NCBI RefSeq assembly: GCF_900169785.1
Contig: NZ_FWER01000001.1
Span: forward strand, 63,765-127,764
Origin: Rhizobium sullae
Lineage (GTDB): Bacteria > Pseudomonadota > Alphaproteobacteria > Rhizobiales > Rhizobiaceae
Direction of reading: 5' to 3'
DNA length: 64,000 nt
The position numbers and the translations under genes were made by a program. Of the stretch, positions 9,270-19,987 are shown in pieces. The notes under the pieces were generated by a model, which saw only the letters and a program-made list of their open reading frames with translations, was not told where the DNA came from and made no database searches. Within the stretch, counting starts at the first letter, position 1. Every line of letters starts with the position of its first letter.

Positions 9270-10016
9270 ATGCCAAGCCTGATGGACAAGAACGTGATCG
9301 TGCTGGGCGCGAGCCGCGGACTCGGCGCGATGATTGCGCGGCGGGCCGCCGCGCAAGGCGCGCGCACCCTGGCCGTTGCACGGCGCCGTCACGGGCTCGA
9401 CGAGCTTGCCCGCAGCGCCGGCGACGTCGACGTCCTGGAGCTCGACGCCTCGGACGAGAGCGCTCCCGAGAAGGTGTTCAGCGATCGTGTTCCGAGCCTG
9501 CTGGTGGTCTGCGGCGGAGCCCGACCTCATGCAGCGGCCATCCACGAGATGACCTGGGAGCAGTTCTCGGCCAACTGGGAGAACGACGTCAAAACCTCTT
9601 TCCTGTTCTGCAAGGCCGCGCTTTCGAAACCGTTGGCGCCGGGCTCGGTGGTCGTTCTGGTCTCGAGCGGAGCGGCGCTGGGCGGGTCGCCGGTTTCGGG
9701 CGGATACGCGGGCGCGAAGCGCATGCAGATGCTGATCGCCAACTATTGCCAGAAGGAGTCCGACCGGCTGGGGCTGGGAATCAGGTTCCTCGCGGTCGCA
9801 CCGGCGACGATCATGCCCGGCACCGAATTCGGCAAGCATGCGGTCGAGGGGTATGCCGAGTATCTCGGTATGTCGGTCGCCGACTTCGTCAAAAGCATGA
9901 AGTCGCCTCAGAGCCCGGAAGACGTCGTCGCGGCAGTATTCGAGCTTGCCGCGCACCCGAACGCTTGGGAGGGAAGCGTCTTCAAGGTTTCTAGCGACGG
10001 CATCGCGAGGGTATAG
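9270..10016 (+). CDS. Short-chain dehydrogenase/reductase (SDR)
   Basis: A 248-residue SDR with VLGASRGLGAMIARRAA as the cofactor loop, an AVARRR segment suggesting NADP, LVSSGAALGG carrying the serine, and the catalytic YAGAK. GGTGGAG just upstream favours the ATG at 9270 over that at 9264. Its stop overlaps or abuts the start of the ECF sigma gene, so the two are translated from one message. This makes it likely to be co-regulated with the sigma factor. Substrate unknown. Confidence 0.8.
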   Translation: MPSLMDKNVIVLGASRGLGAMIARRAAAQGARTLAVARRRHGLDELARSAGDVDVLELDASDESAPEKVFSDRVPSLLVVCGGARPHAAAIHEMTWEQFSANWENDVKTSFLFCKAALSKPLAPGSVVVLVSSGAALGGSPVSGGYAGAKRMQMLIANYCQKESDRLGLGIRFLAVAPATIMPGTEFGKHAVEGYAEYLGMSVADFVKSMKSPQSPEDVVAAVFELAAHPNAWEGSVFKVSSDGIARV

Positions 10017-10018
10017 TG

Positions 10019-11083
10019 ATGCTCATGGCTCAATCAGACCGCACCTCTCAGCCAATCGCCGGCGTGTCGGCTATCGAACCGGCCGTCGCAAGCCCCGGTG
10101 GGCCCGACGCATTCGCCCGGCTTGCCGAACCCTATCGGCGGCAGATCAAGGCGCACTGCTATCGCATGAGCGGATCGCTGCACGAGGCGGAGGACCTCGT
10201 TCAGGAAACCTATCTGCGCGCCTGGCGTGCCTTCGCGAGCTTCGAGGGGCGCGGTTCGCTCAAGGCCTGGCTATATCAGATCGCGACGCGCGTCTGTCTC
10301 GACGCCATCGCCCAGCGCAAGAGGCTCCAGCGGATTCTGCCGGAGGGAAGCTTCCCACCCGCGACCGAGATGCCATCGGGACAGCCGCCGGCGGACATCG
10401 CATGGCTTGAGCCGTATCCGGACTCGGAGCTGGACCAGCTTGCCGACGAGTCACCCGACGCAGAAACACGCTACCTACAGCGAGAGTCTGTGCGCCTCGC
10501 ATTCGTCGCCGCGCTCCAGCATCTCCCGCCGCGTCAGCGGGCAGTGCTGCTGCTCATAGACGTGCTCGGCTGGTCTTCCGCCGAGACCGCCTTGCTGATC
10601 GGCGGCTCTACCGCATCCGTCAACAGCGCCCTTCAACGGGCGAGATCGACGCTGGAGCGCCACAATCGCGCCGGGATGGACGGCCCTATTGTCGCCCCGC
10701 CAGACCAACAGGCGCTGCTCGACCGCTACGTTCGCGCCTGGGAAGACAAGAACCTCGACGGCTTCGTTGCGCTGTTGAAGAGCGAGGCGACTTACGCCAT
10801 GCCGCCTTGGTCTCACTGGTATCTGGGTCGTGAGGCCATCGGCCGGTTCTTCGGCGCGGTCTGGAAGCACTACGGTCGCTTCCGCCTGCTGCCGACGCAG
10901 GCCAACGGCCAGCCCGCCTTCGTGCTCTACACCCAGGCCGACGGCAAGCGTGCGTGGCGCGCCCACTCGGTGCAGGTGCTGGGCATCGAGGGCGATGCCA
11001 TCTCGAGCCTCACGGCCTTCATGCGCCCGTTGGCGCCGGCGCTCATCCCATCCTTCGGCCTTCCTCTCGCCTTCGAGGACTGA
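10019..11083 (+). CDS. ECF sigma factor with C-terminal SnoaL-like domain
   Basis: A 354-residue sigma-70 family protein. Region 2 covers about residues 35-110 (HEAEDLVQETYLRAWRAFASF, then GSLKAWLYQIATRVCLD). Region 4 covers about 165-215 (LPPRQRAVLLLIDVLGWSSAETA). A C-terminal extension (about 230-340) looks like an NTF2/SnoaL fold. This arrangement belongs to ECF groups in which the fused domain, rather than a separate anti-sigma factor, modulates activity. Start options are GTG 10016, ATG 10019 and ATG 10025, all touching the upstream SDR stop. No anti-sigma gene is adjacent. Target promoters are unknown. Confidence 0.85.
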   Translation: MLMAQSDRTSQPIAGVSAIEPAVASPGGPDAFARLAEPYRRQIKAHCYRMSGSLHEAEDLVQETYLRAWRAFASFEGRGSLKAWLYQIATRVCLDAIAQRKRLQRILPEGSFPPATEMPSGQPPADIAWLEPYPDSELDQLADESPDAETRYLQRESVRLAFVAALQHLPPRQRAVLLLIDVLGWSSAETALLIGGSTASVNSALQRARSTLERHNRAGMDGPIVAPPDQQALLDRYVRAWEDKNLDGFVALLKSEATYAMPPWSHWYLGREAIGRFFGAVWKHYGRFRLLPTQANGQPAFVLYTQADGKRAWRAHSVQVLGIEGDAISSLTAFMRPLAPALIPSFGLPLAFED

Positions 11084-11261
11084 TCCGCGAGACCCGACTG
11101 GTCAGCCAACCGCACCCCATTCACAAATTCGTGGTTTTTGCGGCCACGATTTCCGCTACTGCACCAAATTTCGAGCAATAGCGGTCAAGGCTGCACAGAA
11201 ACCGATGCCATCGGGTCTCGGCATCCGCTGTGCCTAGAAATCCATCTGCAACCTTGAAATG

Positions 11262-11958
11262 CTATCCGTCGTTCCAGGGACCGCCTGGCGCCCAATGCGC
11301 ATTGAAAGGCGCAGTCTCAGTCGTTGCGATCATCGGCGGCATGACGAGTTCGGCGATACGCGCCTGGATTTCCGGAAACGGTTCAGGTGCAAGAGCGATC
11401 TCGGTCCGCCTCAAAAACGCCGCCCACTGGACTTCCTTTGCCTCGGCGAAGCCCGCCGTCAGCGCCAGTGGCGTTTTCGGTGGGAAGCCGCGTCTCGCGG
11501 CGCTCGAAGGTCGTCTGGATCGCCCGCGCCAGAACCTCTCCTTCAAAGGCGGGGGCGCCGGCGATGGCCCAGAGATCGAAGAAGTCCTTCATGCGCGAAT
11601 TGAGCATGTCGAGCGCCACCATGGCCTGGAATTTCTCCGCCACAACAGTTTCAGGTGGATAGGCTCTCAGGTGCGGCGCCGGTTGCCCCAGAAGCGAAGG
11701 ATATTCTGTATCGACCGGGTCCGGCGTGATCACGTCGCCGTATCCAATGTCGACATGCATGGGCAGGCGCGCGCCAGCAAGTTCCGCCACGAAGTCCAAC
11801 CGAACGCCAGCGATGGCAGCAGGAGCATTCTCGCCAAAGCCGAGGAGATCGAGGTCGCCGGTAGCACGGTAGGGCACAGGCGCCCACAGGGTGAACAGCA
11901 TCGCGCCCTTGAGGACGAAGCGATCCCGGTATGGCGAAACACTCAGACGATAGAGCAC
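11262..11958 (-). pseudogene. Decayed AbiEii-like nucleotidyltransferase toxin
   Basis: Reads MLYRLSVSPYRDRFVLKGAMLF then TGDLDLLGFGEN, the nucleotidyltransferase core of AbiEii/AbiGii toxins, and is closely related to the intact copy at 31478-32383. Compared with that copy it lacks the first 50 or so residues, has an in-frame loss of about 36 codons after GENAPAAIA, and shifts frame near 11480 (the remaining homology, RGFPPKTPLALTAGFAEAKE onward, runs in another frame to a stop at 11262). Its 5' end abuts the IS701-type fragment. No AbiEi partner remains. Confidence 0.75.
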
Positions 11959-11966
11959 ACGCTCTC

Positions 11967-12218
11967 CAGCCCCGCAGCCTCCGCCATCAGCCAGCCAGTC
12001 TTGCGCTCAATCCCGCACAGCAACCCATCCAAAAAGGCGCAACCCGTCTCCTTCAACTCGCGCCGCCAGAACACGGGCGAAAGTCGCTCCTTCAGCGCCG
12101 AAAGCTCCCGCTCCCATGCCAACAGCGATCCCGACCAAGTCGCAACCGACATCCAATTCCCTCCTGGTTTTCAAAGGAGGGAATTACATCAAACTCAAAA
12201 CGGCAACTGTAGTACTAG
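11967..12218 (-). mobile_element. IS701-type insertion sequence fragment
   Basis: The N-terminal part of a DDE transposase survives (start at 12152: MSVATWSGSLLAWERELSAL, then FLDGLLCGIERKTGWLMAEAAGLE). It stops after about 62 residues where the sequence passes into the AbiEii remnant. The right end runs to CGGCAACTGTAGTA followed by CTAG at 12215-12218, which fits the YTAR target duplication known for IS701 elements. Only this end is present, so the element cannot move. Identification is by remembered family pattern. Confidence 0.6.
12155..12185 (-). promoter_or_regulatory. Hairpin that hides the transposase ribosome-binding site
   Basis: AATTCCCTCCT (12155-12165) pairs perfectly with AGGAGGGAATT (12175-12185), an 11-base stem with a nine-base loop. 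In the minus-strand message the second arm contains the AGGAGG that serves the transposase ATG at 12152. A read-through message would fold and mask it, which would limit transposase synthesis. The structure is direct; the role is inferred from similar control in other IS families. Confidence 0.5.
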
Positions 12219-12254
12219 TTCACCAGATGCAGGCTTGGAGCCTGCAAGAATCGG

Positions 12255-13366
<1,112 letters not shown>

Positions 13367-13370
<4 letters not shown>

Positions 13371-14440
13371 CCCTTCACCGCCCCCAACAGTATCCCCTTG
13401 GAAATGAAGCGCTGAAGCACGAGCGCCATCAGTACGACCGGAATGATCATGACGATAATGACCACCGCCATGCTCCACCACAGGATGCCGCGCTCGCCCG
13501 CATTCATGGCGGCGACCAGGATAGGCATGGTCTGCGCATTGGACGTCGAAAGGAACAGCGACAGCAGATACTCGTTCCAGCACAGGATCAGCACCAGTAG
13601 CGTCGTCGCCGCGAGACCGGGTTTCGCCAAGGGCAGGATGATCTCGACGAAGGTGGTAAAGCGGGTGGCGCCGTCGAGCTGCGCGCTCTCGTCGAGGTCG
13701 GTCGGAATGGTGACGAAGAAGTCGTACATCAGCCAAACGACGATCGGCAGGTTTACTACCGTGTAGGCGAGGATCTGCGCGATGTGGGTGTCGAGCAGCC
13801 GAATGCTCTGAAACATCATGTAGATCGGAATGACGGCGACGATCGGCGGCAGAATGCGCTGCGAGATCATCCAGAACAGGATATCTCCGTTCCCCAGCGT
13901 GGCCTTGAAATGGTGACCAACAGCGCGGGCGAGAACGAAGAAGACCGCGAGCGCGACGGCAAGCGACAGACGCCAATCGACCCCCCAACGGCCGACCACC
14001 ACCGCCATCGCGACCAAGCAGAGAACGAAGAGAACGATCGTCGCGAATTTGGGCTTGTACTGAATGCGCGCCAAGGCATAGGCGGCCATCGAGCCGATGG
14101 TGACGCAAAGGGCTGTGGCGAGAAGCGCGATGATGATCGAGTTGATGTAGGCCCTCAGCGTGTCCTCGTAGTCGAAGACGAACAACTCGCGCCATGCATG
14201 CAGGCTCGGCGTGAAGTCGATCCAGGGCAGGTAGACTGGGCCGGCGTTGACGTCGGCTGGCAACTTGAACGACGTAATCAGGAGCCAATAGAGCGGAAAC
14301 AGGACGAACACCGCCCAAAGGATCAGCAGGCCGTAGACGATGACGGCCGTGGCCGGCGCCATCTCCTTGATCGACTTCGGCTCGAACCACCGCCTGAGCA
14401 GGGATCTCTGGGGTGACATCCGGATGTCTTGCGTGATCAT
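13367..14440 (-). CDS. Sugar-type ABC transporter permease (MalG-like)
   Basis: A 357-residue inner-membrane permease. The first membrane segment is at about residues 30-52 (TAVIVYGLLILWAVFVLFPLY), with several more following. The EAA-type loop lies in DLDESAQLDGATRFTTFVEIILPLAKPG, which contacts the ATPase. An unusual central insert of extra membrane segments (VLFVLCLVAMAVVVG through ALAVFFVLARAVG) makes it longer than the common 280-residue form. Its ATG overlaps the stop of the other permease (ATGA). The C-terminal FISKGILLGAVKG is typical of the MalG group. Confidence 0.88.
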
Positions 14441-15612
14441 GCCGGCCTCAATCGCTTGAGGACGAGGAGATTGAAGAAGGAGACGCACAGCACCACCGTC
14501 ACGAACAGAAGTAGGTAGGCGATCGCCGCAGAATCCCCGAGGTTCAGCGCCCGCCATGCAAAGAATGAATGAAGCGTCATTGACTCGGTCGCGATGCCGG
14601 GGCCCCCGGACGTCATGATGTTGGGGAGGTCGACCAGCTTGAAGGCCTCGATGATCCTGATCAGCATCACCGTGGCGGCAACCGGCGCAATTTGCGGCCA
14701 GGTTATTTCCTTGAACACCTGCCAACCGCTGGCACCGTCGACCTGGCCGGCCTCCACCTGATCACGGGAAACATTCTCAAGCGCAGCAAGCAGGATGACG
14801 AAGATGAACGGGATCCACTGCCAGGAATCGCCGATCACGATGAACAAGCGGGCAGTCCAGGCATGGTTAGCCCAGCCGAAGTCACCGAGGCCGACCCACT
14901 GCCAAACCGGCGAGAACGGACCCTTGGTCGTGTCCGCCAGCATGCGGAAGCTGTAGCCGATGCCGATCGGCGTTATCATCAAGGGGATGAAGAAGACGAC
15001 GCGGAAGAAGGTCCGGCCCTTGATCGGCTGGGCGCAAAGAACGGCGAGGCCAAGGCCGATCAGGAACTGGATGGTGCACCCGACGAGCACGTAGAAGATG
15101 GTCACGCCGAGCGTGCCGAACGGATTGCCGCTGAACAGCGTCGCGGAAAAGAGAAGCGCCAGTCCGAATCCCACGCTGGCGGTGATCAGCCGGCCAATAA
15201 AGCCGAGGATCGCGAATCCTCGCTTGGCGTAGAGGTAGAGCCACCAGATGAGGCCGGCCGCGCTCGCGATCGTGACGATCCAGCCAAGCAGGCTGATGCT
15301 GGTGAAGGTCCCGAGGAAATGGAACTGCTCGGTGCCGAAGAACTGCTTCCGGAAGTTCCTCAGGCCGACGAACTGGACCTGATAGGAACCGGCCCTGAGG
15401 CGGATGTTGGAGAAGGCGAGCACCAGCGACGCTATCGTCGGGAATACCGAGAAGATGAGAATCATGATCACGGCGGGGGCGATGAAAAGCTGGCGCGAAT
15501 GGCGGTCGAGCCACTCGTTCAGCCTCGCCCTCGTCGTGACGGAAGCATTGAGGCCGGCCGGGGCGACACGCCCCAGCTGACTAGTTGTCGTTGGTCCATT
15601 ACCGGAGGTCAC
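14437..15612 (-). CDS. Sugar-type ABC transporter permease (MalF-like)
   Basis: A 391-residue inner-membrane permease. The first membrane segment is at about residues 42-65 (LFIAPAVIMILIFSVFPTIASLVLAF). Extra segments follow (WIVTIASAAGLIWWLYLY, RLITASVGFGLALLFSATLF) before the core domain. The EAA loop is VEAGQVDGASGWQVFKEITWPQIAP. Like its partner it carries more membrane segments than standard members, so the pair forms a distinct subgroup. It follows the binding-protein gene by 13 bases. Confidence 0.88.
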   Translation of the reverse strand: MTSGNGPTTTSQLGRVAPAGLNASVTTRARLNEWLDRHSRQLFIAPAVIMILIFSVFPTIASLVLAFSNIRLRAGSYQVQFVGLRNFRKQFFGTEQFHFLGTFTSISLLGWIVTIASAAGLIWWLYLYAKRGFAILGFIGRLITASVGFGLALLFSATLFSGNPFGTLGVTIFYVLVGCTIQFLIGLGLAVLCAQPIKGRTFFRVVFFIPLMITPIGIGYSFRMLADTTKGPFSPVWQWVGLGDFGWANHAWTARLFIVIGDSWQWIPFIFVILLAALENVSRDQVEAGQVDGASGWQVFKEITWPQIAPVAATVMLIRIIEAFKLVDLPNIMTSGGPGIATESMTLHSFFAWRALNLGDSAAIAYLLLFVTVVLCVSFFNLLVLKRLRPA

Positions 15613-15625
15613 TGACTCTCACCCC

Positions 15626-17119
15626 TCAGTTGGTGATCCCGAGCGAGGACTTGTACAGGTCCTTCTGCTTGTCCCGGTCCAAACGCTCGGTGATCTCTTC
15701 CCAGCCGGTCTCGACGTTCGCCACCGCCTCTTCAGCAGTGATCTCGCCTGCAAGGAAGCGAGCGAGCTCGCGGTCGAGCACGACACCCTGATACTCGGCG
15801 GTCCCCGGGATTTTGAGGTCCGAGGCCATGTTCGGGTTGTTCAGGCTGTCCTTGATGGCGCCAAGATAGTTCTTGGCTGACTCCTGTGTGAACCCGGCCT
15901 TGATCCACGGCTCGAGATTGTCGAGCTGCGAGTTGCGGTACGGGTTGTAACCAGTCCAGCCCATCGTCACGTCGACATTCGATTGGGCCGCCTGGTTCAT
16001 GTAGGACAGGAAGTCATAGCCGGCCTGCTTCACCTTGTCGTCAGCCTTGGCGTTGATACCGCCGGTCCAGCCACCGAACGCCGCGAACGGCGAGTAGTTG
16101 ATGCCGTCGATCGCATGCGGGCAACGGGTGGCATCGCAGTCGACTAGCTTGCCGGTGGCCTTGTCGAGCACCTTTTTGGTGCCCATCATGACGGTGGCGC
16201 CCATCTTGTTCTTGATCGCCTCGCCGCCGTGGTCGAGAGACAGGGGGCCGATGTCGCCCCAGTCGATGGCCAATGCACAGCGACCGGTGGTGACGAGCGC
16301 CCGGGTGTCGCCGATGTCGTGGTTGAGCTCATCGGGTGGTCCGTATTCGCCGTTCTCCTTGTAGACCTTGAAGGCCTCAGCCCAGGCTTCGTTATTGACC
16401 AAGGGCTTCATGGTCGCGGGATCGAAGAACATGCCCTCACCGGTGCCCTGAGTCTGAACGTAGGCGGCAGCGATCGACATGACGGCGAAGTATGACTGCG
16501 CGTTCCGCTTCTTGAACATGCAGGAGCCGAAATCCGGCATGCCGTCGCCGTTCAGGTCCTTGCCGTTGGTCGCGGCAGCAACCGCATGATACTCGTCCCA
16601 GGTGCGCGGCGGCTTCAAGCCCACCTGGTCCAGAATGTCCTTGCGGTAATATACCATCTGGAAGTCGCCATCGACGGTGATCAGGTAGGTCTTGCCGCCG
16701 ACCTTCTGGTTATACTCGCGGAAGAACGGAGCAATGTCGTTGATGTCGATCTTGGTGTCCTTCGCGACATAGTCGGTCAGGTCCTGGAGTAGACCGGCGT
16801 CGACATATTCGGGCGCCCAGCTCGAAGCAAATACGCCGATGTCGATGGAGTTGGTGGCGGTCGCCCAGTCGGTGAGAAGTTTCTGGAACAGTTCCGCGAA
16901 CGGGACTTCGGCGACCTCGATCTTCGCCCCGGTCATCTCGGTGAATTCCTTGCCGCGCTCGACAAGACGCTGGGCAATAACCGGTCCGGGCCGGGTCATG
17001 ATCCTGACCGTGACGCCGTCATACATTTTCTGCGCTGCCGCAGGCCCGCTCGCCGCGACACCGGCCATGGCCATTGCACCGAGAAGGAGTGGGCTCAAAA
17101 GTTTTCCAATGTGGTTCAT
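15626..17119 (-). CDS. ABC transporter solute-binding protein, family 1
   Basis: A 497-residue periplasmic binding protein. A signal peptide (LLSPLLLGAMAMAGVAASGPAAAQ) is followed by a mature domain with family-1 patterns: VAEVPFAELFQKLLTDWA, SIDIGVFASSWAPEYVDAGLLQDLTDYV and WDEYHAVAAATNGKDLNGDG. It starts a four-gene operon and has a strong GGGAGGT ribosome site. The ligand is probably a carbohydrate; the fragment of an anhydromuramic-acid kinase just upstream on the same strand hints at a cell-wall sugar, but this is weak evidence. Confidence 0.85.
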   Translation of the reverse strand: MNHIGKLLSPLLLGAMAMAGVAASGPAAAQKMYDGVTVRIMTRPGPVIAQRLVERGKEFTEMTGAKIEVAEVPFAELFQKLLTDWATATNSIDIGVFASSWAPEYVDAGLLQDLTDYVAKDTKIDINDIAPFFREYNQKVGGKTYLITVDGDFQMVYYRKDILDQVGLKPPRTWDEYHAVAAATNGKDLNGDGMPDFGSCMFKKRNAQSYFAVMSIAAAYVQTQGTGEGMFFDPATMKPLVNNEAWAEAFKVYKENGEYGPPDELNHDIGDTRALVTTGRCALAIDWGDIGPLSLDHGGEAIKNKMGATVMMGTKKVLDKATGKLVDCDATRCPHAIDGINYSPFAAFGGWTGGINAKADDKVKQAGYDFLSYMNQAAQSNVDVTMGWTGYNPYRNSQLDNLEPWIKAGFTQESAKNYLGAIKDSLNNPNMASDLKIPGTAEYQGVVLDRELARFLAGEITAEEAVANVETGWEEITERLDRDKQKDLYKSSLGITN

Positions 17120-17303
17120 TCGTTACCTCCCTTTGTTGGTTCGCTCGCCCTGATGTCATTGATTCCTACGCCAATGCCTTTTCAAGGACATAGATACCGT
17201 CGGGCCTGGATATGGTTAGGTTAGCCGTGTCTTTCGCCTGGCGGTTCCCCTCCTGACAGTTGTGGTCTTCGAACCGTAAGCCTGTCCTTTCGCCGATCCT
17301 CCA

Positions 17304-17885
17304 TCATGGCCAGGTTGGCTCGACTCCATAAGCCGCATATTCGGTTACTCCCTTTGCATGGCGGGGCAACTGCACCAGCTTGCCAAGGATTCCAAACCGG
17401 GTCGCGCCGGAAGCAGCGGGTATGTTGTTGGCGAGCTGGTTGACCGTGGCGTAGGCAAGCGTCGCAAACTTGATCGCCTCCCTGAACTGTGCCGGAACGC
17501 CAAACTCGCCAGATGTCGTCAGGCGCAGACCCCTCGGCATGTATTCCCGCGGCCTACTCATCAAGTAATGATTCCGGGTGCCTCTGCCACTGGCCATGAT
17601 CACCGATATTTCGCTGAGCATTTTGACGCTGTCGGTGATCGAACGCGTGATCGCGTACGCGGCAAACTCGGTCAAAGTCGCCAGCAAATCCTCTGTCGAA
17701 AGATGACTGAACTCCTCCATCTGGCGGTCGAGATAGGAGGAGCCGAAGTCGAGACGCGAGGCGCTCCGCGGGATCGGTCGCTTGAAGAAGTCGTGCTCTT
17801 TCAATCTCCCCATCAGCATGTCGGCGACCTTGCCCTTGGAGGCGACTTCGCCGTCCTTGTCATAGGGCCTGCCCAGAGATTGTAG
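17304..17885 (-). pseudogene. Truncated anhydro-N-acetylmuramic acid kinase (AnmK-like)
   Basis: About 190 residues matching the C-terminal half of AnmK: GRPYDKDGEVASKGKV at its start, TEDLLATLTEFAAYAI, a degenerate glycine loop (MASGRGTRNHYLM where the family has CGGGxxN), then SGEFGVPAQFREAIKFATLAYA and NNIPAASGATRFGILGKLVQLP. Full AnmK has about 370 residues and also needs the N-terminal ATP- and sugar-binding part, which is absent. A shorter product from the ATG at 17819 could be made, but activity is unlikely. It lies upstream of the ABC operon on the same strand. Confidence 0.65.
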
Positions 17886-18556
17886 AACAACTTCGCAGGT
17901 AGCGTGAGCAAATTTGTGAATATCTGTTGGGTTACGTAGGTTGCGTCGGTGCGACTCTCGATGAATTGCTGGAAACGAGCGTGCGCAAGGCCAACTAATA
18001 TGTCTTAGACAGGCTCAACAGCGCGGCATGATCGGAGGCGGACCTCATGCAGCCCGGTGTCCTCGACACGCGTTGGGCGCTCGCGCTGCACTTTTCGCCA
18101 CCCCCTCACGGCACTTTCAGTCGTCGACGCGGCTCCTGCAATTGCTTTCTGTCGTAATTGCCGGCCGCTCGCGCTTCAGCCATTGTGAAGGGGCATGCCC
18201 ATGCGTGCAGCAAATAGATGCATCGAGGCGGCCAGCCGTCGTGGCGCTCGCACCGTGGGCATCCATACGGCCGCCTTTATGAAGGTTGCGTGCCACCTGT
18301 ATGAGAAGCGGCTTTGTCCGCTGCCGCAGATACGACCTGCTCGTATCTTCACCTTCGACAGGGCGTCGGTGACGAGCAGCTTATCGCCTGTCGGCTGGAC
18401 CTAGCCGCGCCCTCGTTCGGCGACATCTGAAGGGCTCTGAGAGCCTCAGACTTGCACTCCATAGTACGTCAGAGCACCCCACAAACTCGAGCTCTATTTA
18501 CTTCCCGAGCGACCGCATCCAAATTGAAGCGAAGAGAGCGAATGCGCCACCCCTAC

Positions 18557-18567
18557 TCCCACTCGAT
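18557..18567. other. Candidate att site identical to the guaA 3'-end core
   Basis: TCCCACTCGAT is identical over 11 bases to the sequence in the last codons of guaA at 34050-34060; read in guaA orientation it is ATCGAGTGGGAGTAG against ATCGAGTGGGAATGA. It would be the distal attachment site of the island that runs from here to guaA. The arm-like repeat about 200 bases inside this interval supports the reading. Confidence 0.55.
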
Positions 18568-18766
18568 TATTCAGGGTCATCTCAACCTGTTGAATTTGCT
18601 AGAGAAAATATTCTCTCATCCAATTACTACCGGCCCGGGACCCGGCAGAAACCTACGATCCTGATTTCGTTCGCGAATTTCTGCTGACCTCCGCAAGCCA
18701 TCTATCGACTACTATTGGCTCTTTGCGCGCCATTCCAGGTCTGACGCTCGAACCGAAATCACGGCC

Positions 18767-18780
18767 AAAAGTACCGTCAG
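18767..18780. repeat. Arm-type repeat AAAAGTACCGTCAG
   Basis: Shares its first 13 bases with the repeat flanking the integrase remnant (33841-33853) and with the copy at about 2965. It lies about 200 bases inside the proposed left end of the guaA-proximal island, where a DUF4102-type integrase would bind arm sites. Confidence 0.45.
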
Positions 18781-19043
18781 CGTGGACAAGATCGGACGCC
18801 TACGCGAGGGCGGCCTCAATCAGCGTAAGCGAGCGCACGGCGTGCGGGCGGCGGGCAGCCGCGAGCAACGCGCCAGCTCATAATACTTTCCGATCCGTGT
18901 TGATATTGATTCCCCGGCACTAAACGGAGCTGGGATTATCCGTTTCGCTGCATGGCGATCTTCGCATATACGTCCCGACGTCAACGACTTCCGCGCGGCC
19001 GGACTGTGACCGTTCAGCGCGGAAGTGGTCCACCATGGACACG

Positions 19044-19149
19044 CTAGAGCAGGATGCAATTAAGAGGAATCGGACATCATGCTCTAAGTTTTTGTTTTTA
19101 ACGCATGATCTTATCCGAAAAGTCTGCAACTTTTTGGATCATGCTCTAG
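19044..19149. repeat. Rhizobial intergenic palindromic repeat
   Basis: The outer arms CTAGAGCA (19044-19051) and TGCTCTAG (19142-19149) enclose CATCATGCTCTA and GCATGATCTTATCCGAAAAG segments. This resembles a short dispersed palindrome often met between genes in Rhizobiales. It lies downstream of the SDR gene at 19188 and could fold in its transcript. Confidence 0.5.
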
Positions 19150-19187
19150 TTCCCGCCGGTTAACCGCTCCTGCGATCCGGCGCGATT

Positions 19188-19922
19188 TCAGATGGCCGAG
19201 AAGCCGCCGTCGACATTCAACTCCATCCCATTCACGAAGCTCGAATCGTCTGAAGCAAGAAACAGCGCGACCGCCGCAATTTCCTCAGGACGGCCCATCT
19301 TTCCGCGCGGGATCAGGGATTCGAACATCTGCTTCGCCTCCTCGGTGAGAACCTGGTCCTGCATCGGTGTGGCGATCGGCCCCGGGTGCAGCACGTTCAC
19401 CCGGATATTCCTGCCCTTCAACTCGTTGAGCCATCCGCGTGCGAATGCGTGCAGCGCCGCCTTGCTCGCCGCATACACGCTGTAACCAGGAAACCCTTTC
19501 AGCGAAGCGACTGACCCGGTCATGAAGATCGATCCGCCATCGTTGAACAGCGGCAGCGCCTTCTGAACCGTAAACAGCGTGCCCCGCGTATTCAGGCCGA
19601 AGGTCGCATCGAAGTGCTGCTCGGTAATCTCACCCAGTGGGACGGCTTCGCCCGTGCCAGCGCTCGCATACAGGATGTCGATCTTGCCCTTTTCCCGTTT
19701 GACTGTATCGAACAGGCGGTCGAGGTCGTCGAGGTTGGACGCGTCGCCGCGCACGCCGGTCACGTTCCGGCCGATCAGCTTGACGGCCTCGTCCAGCGAT
19801 TCCTGTCTCCGGCCCGTGATGAAAACATAGGCGCCCGCTTCAACGAACCGCTTGGCGCTCGCCAGCGCCAAGCCGCTCGATCCACCGGTGATGACTGCAA
19901 CCTTACCTTCAAGCTTTCCCAT
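19188..19922 (-). CDS. Short-chain dehydrogenase/reductase (SDR)
   Basis: A 244-residue classical SDR. The cofactor loop is ITGGSSGLALASAK with LALA in place of the normal GxG end; YASAGTG replaces NNAG, TGSVASLKG carries the serine, and the active site is YAASK. The ITGRRQE motif suggests NADP(H). It is the close paralogue of the SDR at 4418. The gap to the divergent TetR gene holds three copies of a 13-base palindrome, so this SDR is very likely the repressor's target. Substrate unknown. Confidence 0.87.
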   Translation of the reverse strand: MGKLEGKVAVITGGSSGLALASAKRFVEAGAYVFITGRRQESLDEAVKLIGRNVTGVRGDASNLDDLDRLFDTVKREKGKIDILYASAGTGEAVPLGEITEQHFDATFGLNTRGTLFTVQKALPLFNDGGSIFMTGSVASLKGFPGYSVYAASKAALHAFARGWLNELKGRNIRVNVLHPGPIATPMQDQVLTEEAKQMFESLIPRGKMGRPEEIAAVALFLASDDSSFVNGMELNVDGGFSAI

Positions 19923-19987
19923 GACTACTCCTTATCGTCGTGTTGGACAGCGCCCGTTGCCATTTACCCACATGCACTGTATTGTAT

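Larger units (their letters stand above)
17886..19187. other. Gene-free stretch holding island-end signals
   Basis: About 1.3 kb with no convincing gene on either strand. It holds the second guaA-like att core (18557-18567), an integrase-arm-like repeat (18767-18780) and the rhizobial palindrome at 19044-19149. Short open frames such as 18028-18282 and 18452-18664 show no family likeness. Confidence 0.5.

Noticed and set aside
14692..15615. 307-residue plus-strand open frame
   Set aside because: Antisense to the MalF-like permease, acidic and repetitive.
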